In this document: positions 25,398-37,300 of the stretch, one piece after another
Numbering within the stretch: the first letter of the stretch is position 1
How the letters are laid out: the number at the start of each line of letters is the position of its first letter
Source: Sphingomonas sanxanigenens DSM 19645 = NX02
GTDB taxonomy: Bacteria > Pseudomonadota > Alphaproteobacteria > Sphingomonadales > Sphingomonadaceae
DNA length: 64,000 nt
Assembly: GCF_000512205.2 (NCBI RefSeq)
Contig: NZ_CP006644.1
Location: forward strand, 4,168,501-4,232,500
Reading direction: 5' to 3'
Translations under genes and position numbers: made by a program
Notes under the pieces: model-generated
What the model was told of the DNA's origin: nothing
The model's input: the letters and a program-made list of their open reading frames with translations, nothing else
The model's database searches: none

Positions 25398-28300
25398 GAT
25401 ATGGCTTCCATATAGCTTCGTCTAAGTAAGATTTTCGAGGAGAAATGCCAAGTTCTTTTCTAATTGGGTTCTCAACGTAACGAACATTGTCTCCCGTAGT
25501 ATTGGGCACGAGGTCTTTCAAGATCCGATCCTGATAAGATTTTGACAAGGTCTTGAAAACATCTAGGGCCGGTGGATTGACGTTTATTGCCCTAACCGGA
25601 TCTCTATATCCCAAGACGGAGTGCCCTAATTCATGAGCAAGCGCTATAGTATTGCGGTTCAATACACTTGTATCGGAAGAGAATATATTAATTTCTCCGA
25701 TTTGTCGAAAATTATATAAAATAGGACTGCCTTTTCCGGCAATCGCTGCGCTTCCACCAGTGGGACTGAGAACAATCTTTTGGTGATAATCTTGATATGC
25801 CATATTCAGTATGATGCGCTTACCGACGTTTGTTGTCATTAATTTGTTAAGCGCATCGGATAAATCCTTCTCGGCTTGCGGGCGCAAGGGATTATCTCGA
25901 AGATTCTCTGCTATTTCGACGTCAAAATACTTGTCAATTAGAGATTTAAAATCTTTGGTCCTGATGGACTTTTCTACCTCGTCAATTCGTGCATTTGCCG
26001 GCACAAAAATGCGCTCTAGCAACCCACCATCATAGGGAATATCGACCGTCCTGGCTACGTCGTGAGGGCCAAGTGCGCTGCTAGGGGCAAGACCCATTGG
26101 CCCAACTTCAGTGCCCAAAGGCGTCAAGCTTTGCCTCAATTCACTGTCAGACGCTCCAAACTCCAAGAGGCGTCTAATAACGGTTTTTAACGTGGCGTCC
26201 TTCTCATCCCAGCCGTTCTCTTTGATAATTTTAGAGGCTTTGGCTGCAATCAGCGAGTCTTCAACTGCGTTGGCTACCAATCCGCCAATCGTGTTTCCAA
26301 CGATGCTGGGTAAGGAACTGATGATTGTATCGCCGAAGCTTCGGCCTAAAATTAGCGAGGTTGCTGCGGCTCCGGCGACGCCCCCAACAGCGCCGGAGAT
26401 GTAAGACGTGCCCCCAACTATTGCATTTACACCGCCACCGAGGCCCGAGGCAACAATTCCTCCCCAGTCAAACCCATTCTGAAGGCCGGTGGCGACGCTG
26501 ACACCTTGAGAAATCGCGCTCGTAATTACGCCTCTTGCGAGGCCGCTCGTAAAGCCCGAGCGGCCCAAAAATGCACCAACCTTTCCGAACGTCGTTATAG
26601 CTCCGCCCGTCTTCAGCCCCTCGGCGACGGCGTTGCCCCATCCTTGGATGCCTCCGCCAACCGCGCCGGCAACAGCTGCTAACCCTACATTTTTCCAGTT
26701 GAAGCTATCTTGAATCCCTGCTGCGATGCCCACGCCCTGACTGACGATGCTGGCTGCAGCACCGGTCAACGCGCCCCCAATGATCCCACCCCCGATCGCT
26801 GCGGCCGATGCGGCAGCACTGCCGGCTACGGCTCCTCCAGCAAGGAATGTTTGCACGCCACCAATTATCGCAGGCCCAGCGATCGCAGCAACTGCGACTG
26901 ACACGGCCACCAAAAGTATGGCGCCGAAAGTGCCGCAGCCTTTCTTCTTAGGCTGCTTTGGCGCAACCGGGTCGCTGGGCGAGTTGTCGCCGATGGCCTC
27001 ATTGGGGTCATAGACCTTGAAGGTCGATGCGTTGTTCTTGGCGTTGACCACCTTGTCGGGGATCTTGAGCGTCTGGCCCGCGACGAGCGTCTCCGAACCG
27101 AAGAGTCCGTTGGCGTCGGCAATGACGTACCAGAGGCTGGCATCCCCCCATGTCGCCTGGGCTATGCTGGCAAGCGTATCGCCAGTGTTGACGACATACG
27201 TCGTCGCGGCATCGTTCGAATTGTAGCCGTTGATTGCCTCATAATTATCGGCGAAAGATGAATAGGCAGAGCCCGAACTCGCGCCGTTACGGAACGCCCC
27301 GTAGCCTGGGGTTGCAAGATGGTCGGTCACCGACGCGGCATAATCGACATTGTCGATGCCGTTGTTCGAGATGTGCCCCATTTGCTTGCCGCCGAAGAAG
27401 TAGCGCACGTCGCGTGGGTCGCCGTTGTTGGTAGCAGCGTCATTTTCGTCGCGATTGATGATCGCGCCGTTTATGTCGGTGATGAAGGACACCGTTCGCG
27501 AACGCCCATCGATGATGCTGGCGGAGCGGATGCTCCCGGCTGTCGAGTAGTTGAACGTCGTGCTCCACGGCGCATTGCCGACATTCCCGGTGTCGCTGTC
27601 GTAGACGATGGTCTTTTGCAGCGGACCGTCCCACCATTCATAGGTGTAGGTGGTCGAATTGTCAGGCAGCGCACTATCGCTGCCGTTCTTCGCTGCGTCG
27701 GTCGTGGTGAAAGTCAGGTTGCCCACGGCGTCGTAGTCGTTGTTGACGATCGACAGGTAGGTGCCGTCGCCGCGAACCGTCGTCGTGCGCTGAACGGTAA
27801 TCTGCGATGCCGCGTTGTATGTCGTTTCCTGCGAATAATTCGCGCCTTCGCTATATGCGGTAATCCGCCCCATCGCATCGCGCGTGTAGGTGGCAAGGAC
27901 TGGGCCGGCCGTCGTCGGTGCGCCGCCATCGACCACGGTCGAGCCATAGGGCGCTTGATACACCGCCTCGCCGCGCCGAACAGCGGCGAGATATCCATCT
28001 GCCGTGTATTGATAATCTTCCCGGCTGTGAGTGATGGTGCTGACATAGATTTCATTCGTCGGCGGATCGTAGGGGGAAGGGTGATAATCGGGGTCGGGGA
28101 TATATTGGGCAGAGATCTTCGTGAAGATCATTGCGGTGCGCTTGCCCGCCTTGTCGTAAAAGATGTCGCGCCCCTCAGTGCCGCGCCCGATCGCGCCATT
28201 CACCAGTTCGCCCTGGGAGGTTGTGACCCGGTTCATCGAATCATACAGGTACCAGTATGTCCGAGGCGGCAGCCCAGACACGGCGTCGCCCTGATCGTTT

Positions 28301-31300
28301 AGAGGCCGATATGTTGTCGTGGTTGATCGAACATTGCCGACCGCATCATATTTCCAAGTCACAGAGGCAGCCGGGATGTTTACGCCATTGGCGGTACCGC
28401 CTGAATCAGACCAAGAAGTCATCCGCCCGAGCGCATCGTAGTTCGCTGTAGCGTTACGGTATTGATAGCCAAAATCGGTGGTGAAGGTCTCGCTCTTGAG
28501 GTTTCCTACCTGATCATAGGTGTAGGACGTAGAGCCCTTTCCGTCGTTGAATTCGTGCTTCAACAGGCCGGTATTATAGTACTGAAATTGGGCCCCGGCA
28601 TCATCCCAGCCGCCGCTCGTTTTCTGCCCCGCAAAATTATAGTAGTTGTTATATTGGCGACCGCCGAAGTCCCTATAGCCTTTTTCCCAGCCAAAGTAAT
28701 TTGTGCGATCGATGCGGTTCTTCGAGAGCATGTTCGTGGTGGTCTTGACCCAGCCGCCCAATACGCCGATCGACGGGAAATTCATCCCGACATCCCAATA
28801 ATAGGAATAGGTGGTGAGTTCTCCACCCATCGCCCGGGTCGCGACCACACGCCCGAGCGCGTCATAGGTCGTCACCGTCTGATTGGTGTTGTTGCCGGAA
28901 GGCGGCGCGAAAGGGTTCGTGTAGGTCGGAAAGAACATCGAGTTCCAGGTCGCGATCCGCTGCCCAAGGCCGTCATAGCGATATTGGTCGATCAGCTGGA
29001 GGTCGCCTGATGTGTTGCCGATCTCGTTCGCGGGCCGCAATGCGTAGACGACCTGGACCAACCGGCTCATCGCATCATAGCCGTATAGTGTCGTCATGCT
29101 CGCTTCGTTGATCGAAACACGCTTGTCGCCGAACACATCATATTTGTTTTCGACGATGCCGCTATCGGCATGGAACTCCTTGAGGACAAGGGCGTCTCCG
29201 CCGGTGGCGCCACCGCCATGTCCGGTGCCCGCCAGCAGCAAGCGCGTGTTCCAGAAGCCATTCGCGTCCTGAATGCCGATCAGGCGACCGGACACATCGT
29301 AAGCGTAGCGTTCGATCGGATTGCCTTGACCGCTGACACCGTTGGCGCTGGTCACCTCGACCTGGGGACTGGTCTTGCGCGTCAAACGACCAAGCGCGTT
29401 ATACTCGAACGTCGTAGACCGATTGAGGGCATCGGTCTCCCGCACCACCTCTCCGAATGCGTTGTACGCCCGGCTTCGTGTCAGATTGTAGAGTGTCGAA
29501 GTGGCGTTGATCTGGCGCGCCGGTTCTCTCGTCGCTGTCGACATGCCGCGCTTGTCATAGAGCTCGATCGTGGTGATGGCGCCGGCGATGTTGCTGGTTC
29601 CCAGGCCGGCATCGATCGACTGCGCAGCGCTTTCCTGGGAAACATCCATCAGGGAAACCGTCGTGGAGATCAGGCTGAGCGTCTGATTGCCATTCTTGTC
29701 GTGGAGGAATATGCGCGTGACGCCATCGTCCGTCCGGCTGCGCCACAGCCGGCCGGCCGCGTCATAGTCGAATACCTCCTGCAATCGACCGCCGGTATTT
29801 ACGGGCGCATCAGTGACACTGATCCCGATACCGCGGTCGGTCATTTCATCGAAGCTGTTATAGCGCATCCAGGTCGCTGCAAGCTCTGTCCCGCCCGCGA
29901 TGAAGTCGCCAGAAGCCGTGGCTCGGGTGCCGACCGCCTGGGTGATCAGGCGGCCTCCGGCGTCGTAGCGGTAGCCAATGCCTTCGTAGACATTGGCGCT
30001 GCCATCGCCGCGCTGACGGGTGTAGCTTTCGCGCGTCACCCGACCCATCGCGTCATAGGCGTAAGACCGAGTGAAATTCGCAGCGTCGGTCATCGATGTC
30101 ATTCGACCGGCGCGGTCATAGACATATTTGGTGACCCGCACGTCCCAGTAGCCGGCGGAACTGACCTCCGTGCGGGTGAGGTCGTTACGGCCGTTATAGG
30201 CGTAGGTTGTGGTGGGCCTCACGCTTGTGCCGGTGTAATCTGCGAAGGCCGCTCCCTTTTCCTGCGTGAGACGCCCGATCGCGTCATAGACATAGTCGGT
30301 CCGGTCGCCGTTGGCTTCGGTCTTGCTCGTTACCTGACCCAGGCCATTATAGGTATAGGTGATCGTGGCATCCACAACTGCATTGGAGATTGCGCCGGTC
30401 CCGCCGACTGTCGAACGAACGACATTCTTGCGCGTCTCGGTCAGCCGCCGTCCGTTCCTGTCATAGGTGAAGGTGGTGATCCGCGGCGCATCGAGCACGG
30501 CTGCCGACTGCGGGCCGCGGACGAACGAAGGGAGAGCCGCGATACCAAGAGGTGACAGGCTGACCGAGGGCTGGATGATGTTGAACGATCCGGTGCCGGC
30601 GCCAGCACTTGTCATGTAGACTTCGAAGCGTGCGCTGATCGTGCCGGGGGGGGCAGTAACCGTTCCCGACATCACAGTGTTGTACGCTTGCGGTCCGTTG
30701 AGGCTGGCGATGTCGACACGCGTGCCGTTGCCGAACGCATCTTGCCACCAGATGGTGAGCGTCAGGCTGCCGACGGCGCCGAGCCCTTCCACTCCGGTAC
30801 GGACATGGAATTGCTCCCCGCCGGTGGCCGGCCACCATTTGTCGGTGGCCAGCGACATCGTCTGTCCTGGCCCCGTTGCGTTGAAGTCTGCCCTGAGATA
30901 ATTGGTCGCGCCAACGCTGCCGGTGTGCAGTTGGCCAATCAGTGTGATGGCGCCAGACTGGCCTGCATTGACCCAGCCTGCGGGCCCATTAGCCAAGCCG
31001 CTATTTTCGATCCTGTTGACGTCGGCGGGAGCGCGCGTGACCATCGGCTCGGTAAGCTGCAGACTGCCGATGCCGGCTCCCGACGTCGTCGTATAGACCT
31101 CAAAGCGAGCAGACGCCGCGGTCGGTGGCACCGTGATGGTGCCGGACAGGATGGTACCATAGGGAATCGGGCTCCCCCACCGTCCATCGATCGTGGCACT
31201 GCCGGCACCAAGGCCATTGGCGTCCACCCACCAGACGACCAGCTTCGTCCAGACTGCTGGGCCGGTGACCTCGACGCCGGCCCGGACGGAAAGTCTTTCG

Positions 31301-34300
31301 CCACCGGTGACGGAGAAGGAATTGGCCCAATCTGTCGCGATTGAAACTGTCTGCTCCGGACCGGTCGCATTGAAGTCGATCTTCAGGTTCTGCTTGCCAT
31401 TGTCCGAATTTCGGGCCGGCCCCGACGTGACGATGTTGGCCGTGTCCGCGCCGATCGTCCAGCCAGCGGCTTGGCCTTCGAACCTGCTATACCCGATGCG
31501 GTTCGGCGCGAGGCCGTTCACCGACGCGGGCAAGGTCGTCAGGTTCAGAGCATGCGAAGACCGCTCCTCGCGCAGCACGTTTCCGTCGGAATCGAGGGTG
31601 TAGTAAGTGACATAATTTTCTTGGTCGACCTGAGCAATTCGGCGGCCAAGCCTGTCGTAGTAGGAGGTGACGCTGGCGCCGTTGGGATCCGTCACCTTGG
31701 TGACGTTGCCGAGCTTGTCATAGGTGTATGACGTGGTGAGCGACTGTTTTTGTTGGCTCACGTTAAACGCGCCAGAGCCGGGATTTATTGTGCTCCATGA
31801 GCCAACCAAGACGCCGCCGCCGCTTCCCGCCACGGTGCGGTCCTTGAGGCGATTGGCATAGTCGTAATTGAACTGCGTTTCGCGATAGGTGGTGGGCGGG
31901 TCGGCGTATGGGCTGCCGATGTCTTCGGGCACGGGCACTGCGCCGTCGTGCACGCGTTCGGTCTTGACGTTGCCATTGCCGTCATAGGTCCAGGTCGTCA
32001 GCGTGCCGCTGTACTGGGTACCCGTGATGGTCGTTGCGCGGAGTTGGGCGGTGCGGCGCCCGAGTTCGTCATAATAGAAGTCGGTGTTGGCGCCTGAGGC
32101 ATCGAGGCTGCGGACAAGGTTGCCGCGGGCGTCATAGGTGAGGCGCTCCACGAAGATCTGCTGATTCTGGCCGGCAGGGGAGGTGAGGAGCCCGTCATAG
32201 AGCACCGCGACCTGGTTGGTGATCTTGCTCTCGGTCAGTCGGTCCAGTTCGTCATACTTATATTCCGTGGTGCGAGAGTCGGTCTGGACTTGCTGGCTGT
32301 TCACGACATTGGACAGCTCGACCTTGCGGATCCGATTACCGCGCCGGTCATAGCTGTAATCGTTGACAATTTCTGTAACGAGAACGGCCCCATCCGGGGT
32401 TGTGTGGCTAGCCGGTAGCGTCTCGGATATCAGCCGCCCCATCTTGTCGTATCTGTAAGTGAAGGTTGCGACAGACATGCCGTCCTGGTCACTGAGTTTG
32501 TTTCGCAGCCACTCGCGGTCGCCAAACGCATTGTAGCCATAGAGTTCGTAATGGCCCTCGGCATCTGTGCTTTTCTGGACGCGATCCAGCTTGTCATAGT
32601 CGAAGTCGGTGGTTGCATCAGAGCCGCTGCTGTTGACCGGAACGGGCGGCGTATCGAGGCTCGGTGTGACAGCGATCCGCGCCTCGAAACGCGTCACCTT
32701 GTCGACGTTGCTGAAGGCGTCATAGGTCGTCCGCGTCACATAGCCTTCGGCATCGACCGTCAGAATATTGCGGCCGAGCTTGTCGACATAGCTGTAGCTG
32801 AGGCCGCCGGCGGCATCGGTGGTCTTCACATTGCCGCGTGCGCTGTAATCATAGCGCGTCACCAGGTTGTTGGCGGCATTGTCATCCACCGGCACCGAAA
32901 CGGACTTCAGGCGATCGAGCTGGTCATATTCCCGGACGGTCGTCTTGCCGTTGCGATCCGTCTCCGACTTCAGGCGTCCAAACGCATCATATGTGAAGCT
33001 CTGCTGTAATTGCTTGTCGACGATGCCGAACGCATCGTACCTGGTCTCCGTCCGGCCGAGCGCGTCATAGGTCCATTTCGTGACGATACCTGCGAAGGAG
33101 CTGGTGTCCAGGCGACCCAGCGCATCATAGGTATAGCCGGTCGTCGCGGCGCGGCCCGTGCCCGCGGCACGGGTTTCGGACTCGACCTGGCCGAGCGCAT
33201 CATAGCTGCGGGTCGTCGTCACGGCGTCGGGTGTGCCAAAGGCGACGGTCACCGAGGTCGTGCGCCCGAGCGCATCAAGCTGCATGACGGTGCGCACATT
33301 GCCTCGGTCTACGGTCTCGATCAGGCGCCCAGCGGAATCATAGATGAACTTGTCGATGCGGGCGTCATCGGGCAACGTCGTTCCGATGGTGGACGCGATC
33401 GTTGCAATCGTGCTTGCATCGTCAATCGCATAAGTCGCGGGGTAGGCGACCTTTTCCTCGACCTGTCGCATCTTGTTGTAGCGATACTCGGTGACATATC
33501 CCATTGCGTCGACACTGTAGACGAGCTGCCCGGCGGCATCATGGAAGGTGCGGCTCACACGGTTCGCCGCATTGCCGGCGTTCGCTGCGCTCCATGTCGC
33601 CATGTCCGCATGCGTCGGGTCGCTGCCCGAACCGTAGAGCGCGGCGAAGGCGACCTGCTGCGATCGATTGCCCTGCGCGTCATAGGCGAAGGCGGTCACG
33701 CGGTTGCCGCTGTCGATTCCGAACGTAAGGCGACCCAGCGCATCGTAGACCGAGCGTTCGATCCGGGTGTTCGGCAGGCTCGCAAGCAAATTCACCTGCC
33801 CGGTCAGATAGGCGAGATCGTAGCGCGCGTTCACATTCGGATTGGTGTCCGCAGCGACAGCGCCATCATACGAGGTCGTGCGCACGAGATTGCCCGCCGC
33901 ATCATAGCCGAACTGCGTCAGGCGCATGAGTGCATCGAGCGTGAAGCGCAGCTGGCCTTTGCCATCATAGGCATAGCGGGTGGTCTGGTCGGCGGTGGCG
34001 CTCACCGTCGGCAGGGTCAATGCCATCTGCAGCGGCGTGGTGCCGCTGAGCGCGATGCGGTTGGCGTAAGCCGTGGTCGCGATCAGCCGGCCTTCGGCAT
34101 CATGGCGATAGCTGGTGACACCGCCAAGGGCATCGACGGTTGCGATCCGGTTGCCGGCCTTGTCGTAGACGTTGCGGGTGACATTCCCCAGCGCGTCGGT
34201 CGTCGCGACGAGATTGCCCCGCCGGTCATAGGTGTAGACGGTGAGGTGGTCGAGCGCATCCTGCGTCTCGCTCACCCGCCCGGCATCGTCATATCGGGTG

Positions 34301-37300
34301 AGGGTCGTGCTATTGGCGGCATCTGTGACCGACCTGCGTTCGCCATACCCGTTATATTCATAGAATGTGGTGAGATTCTTGCCGGCCGCCACGGCGTCCA
34401 CCACGGTCTGCGTCAGCAGCCCGCGACGATTGTAGGTGAAGTTGGTCTGGATCGTCGTCGGTGACGTGGTGTCGCGGGGAGCGATCTGCGAGGCGATCTC
34501 GCCGAAGGCGTTGTAGGTCGTCGTCGTGACATAGCCGAGCGCGTCGGTCTTGGTCGTCGCGCGACCCAGCTTGTCGCGGACATAGGAGATGGTCGCATCG
34601 CGCGTCGCATCGGCGGCCACGGTCGGCACGATACCGGGGCCCGAGGCGGTCACGCGATTGGCATAGCGCGTGACCGATTCGACATCGCCGCTGAACATAT
34701 AGGTCGTCCGGGTCGCATAGCCTTCGGCGTCGACCTCCCAGATCAGGCGATTGAGCGCATCATAGGCATAGGTGGTAACCTCCGCGCGCTGGCCCTGCTT
34801 GCGGATGACGTTACCGAAGCCGTCATAGACGAACGATGTCGCGGCGCTTGCCACCAGACCCGGCTCGAGGACCGACAGCACGCGTCCGAGCTGATCATAG
34901 GTGTAGGTGGTGACGGCACCGGTTCCGTCGGTGCGTGTGAGCATGTTGCCCATGCCGTCATAGGCATAGCTCGTCACCGACGCTTCGGGCTGGCCGTAGG
35001 CCGACGTTTCGTTCGCGAGCCTGCCCGCCGCGTCATAGGCGTAGTGAAGCGTGGCGGCATCGCCGGTACCGTCCGCAACGATACGATCGGTAATACGGTC
35101 TTGCGCGTCGTAGAGATAGCGGGTGACGGTGCCGATCCCGTCCGTACTGGTCGACAGGCGCCCGACCGGATCGTAGGAAAAGCTTTCCGCTCGTGCTGCC
35201 GACGCGCCGATGAGCGATGCGACATCCCCGGTCGTCGCATTGTCATCGATGGCGAAGGGAGAGGCGTAGCGCTTCCTGAGGGTCACCCTGTCCTCAGCAT
35301 CATAGCCAATCTCAGTGACGTAGCCCTCGCTGTCGATCTCATAGGCGACGCGGCCTGCCAGATCGTAGATGTAGCGGGTCTCGCGATCCACGGCCGCGTT
35401 GTAGTTCGTGCCGACCCACGTCAGCATGCTCGCATGGTCTTGTGGGCTGGTGATCGTTCTGGCGACCGAGAACGCCGTGACCTTCGTCAGCCGCCCCAGC
35501 GCATCATAGCTGTTCCTGGTGACGCCGCCCTGGGCATCGATCGAGAAGCCGACGCGGCCGGCCTCGTCAAAGACCGTCCAGCTCCAGCGGGTGGTCGCAT
35601 TGTCGGAGGTCGTGAACCCGGCGACCTGGGCCGCGACATAGCTGTTCCCGTAGGACGCGCTCGCGGCAATCGATTTGGCATAGTCGATCTTGCCGATAAG
35701 GTTGCCTGCGCCGTCGTAAAGATACGATGTCGGCCGCAGATTGGTGTCAAGTTCATAGGTCAGCCATCCGCGCCCGTCATAGGTGAAATACCGATGACGT
35801 GCGGCACTGCCGCTTGTCGCTGCCACCAATTCGTCGAGCGTGCCGGTGCTGCGCAGGTTCGTATCGGCAATCAGGCCGGAATAGGCGATCGTCTCGACGA
35901 CTTCGCCGGCGGCGTTGAAGATGGTCCGAGTGAGATAGCCGGCGCCGTCGAGCGTGCCCTCCTGACGGCCGTCCTCATCGTAGAAGACCCGACTGATATT
36001 GTCCTTTGCATGGGCGACAACGTTCAGCATCACGGTCGGTGTCGTGACCTTGAAGCTGGCGACCAGCGGTGCCCGCGTATTGTAGTACCCGGTCGTCCTG
36101 ATCAGGTTTGAGCGGCCATCATAGTCGAAGCTGGTGACATTGCCCCCGCCGTCGATGACCTGGACCAGGCGATCGGCCCGGTCGTAAATCCGCCATTCCC
36201 AGGTCGCTCCCGCGTCATTCAACGGGTCGACGGGCCGGATCGTCGACAGGTCGCTGATACCCTCAGCGGTTGCAAGCGCGGTCAGTTGTGTCTGGTTAAG
36301 CCGCTGCGAATAGCCGATCGTCGCCACCAGCCGGCCGGCAGCATCGTAGCGATACTCGGTGAATCCGCCATCGCCCGACACGTCGGCGATCTTGCGGTCG
36401 AGGGCATCATAGAGATGATAGGTCTTCCGCCCGCTGGCGTCGGATGCCGTCCGCAGCCGGCCGAGCGTGTCATAGCGATATTCGGCGGTCGCCGTGGGAT
36501 GTCCGGAGCCCGATTCCTGGAGGCTGATCAGTTGGCCAGCCCGGTTGTAGGTGGCGGTCTGTACCATTCCGCTGGCGAATGTCGTGACCGTGCGGTTGAG
36601 CGCATCGTCATGGACGATCGTGGTGGTCGCATTGTTGAGGTCGTGCGAACTGGCCAGCCTGCCCAGTCCATCATAGGTGAATGTCTCGCTGTTCGAAATG
36701 CCGTCGCTACGCCGCGACAGCAGGTTTCCGAACTGATCATAGCTGTAGTACAGTCGCGAATAGGCGCCGGTAGGCGCTCCGGTGTCGGATGCGCTTGCCC
36801 GCTTCGTGGACTGAGTGATGTTTCCGCGAAAATCGAAGGCGAAGGTTTCGCGTTCGATTGTGCTCAGATTGGTGATGGCGGCCTTCCAGGCAAGCAGGGT
36901 CGCTTCGGTCGGGCTGACGCCGGTTCCGAGCGCGGACACGTCATAACCATTGTCCGGATAGGCAATGGTGGCGGTTTGCTGCCCGAAGCTGTTGTAGATG
37001 AACTCGGTGACATTGCCCTCGGCCGAGATCGCGAAGACGAGGTGGTTCTCGCCGTCGTAGACATAACGCGTCGTGACCGGTCCTGCGGGCGCGATCACCG
37101 TCGCATCGTCCTCGTCGGCTGCGGTATAGCGCGTCTCGGTCAGCACCTCGTTCTTCGCGCCATAGGTGCGGGTGATCGTGTTGCCGGCATCATCACGCTG
37201 GAGCGTCAAATTGCCGTTGGTATCGTACTGGTAGGTGGTGGCCTTGCCGCCACCGTCGGTCATCTTCGTGACGTTGCCGCCTGCGTCATAGACATAGGCG

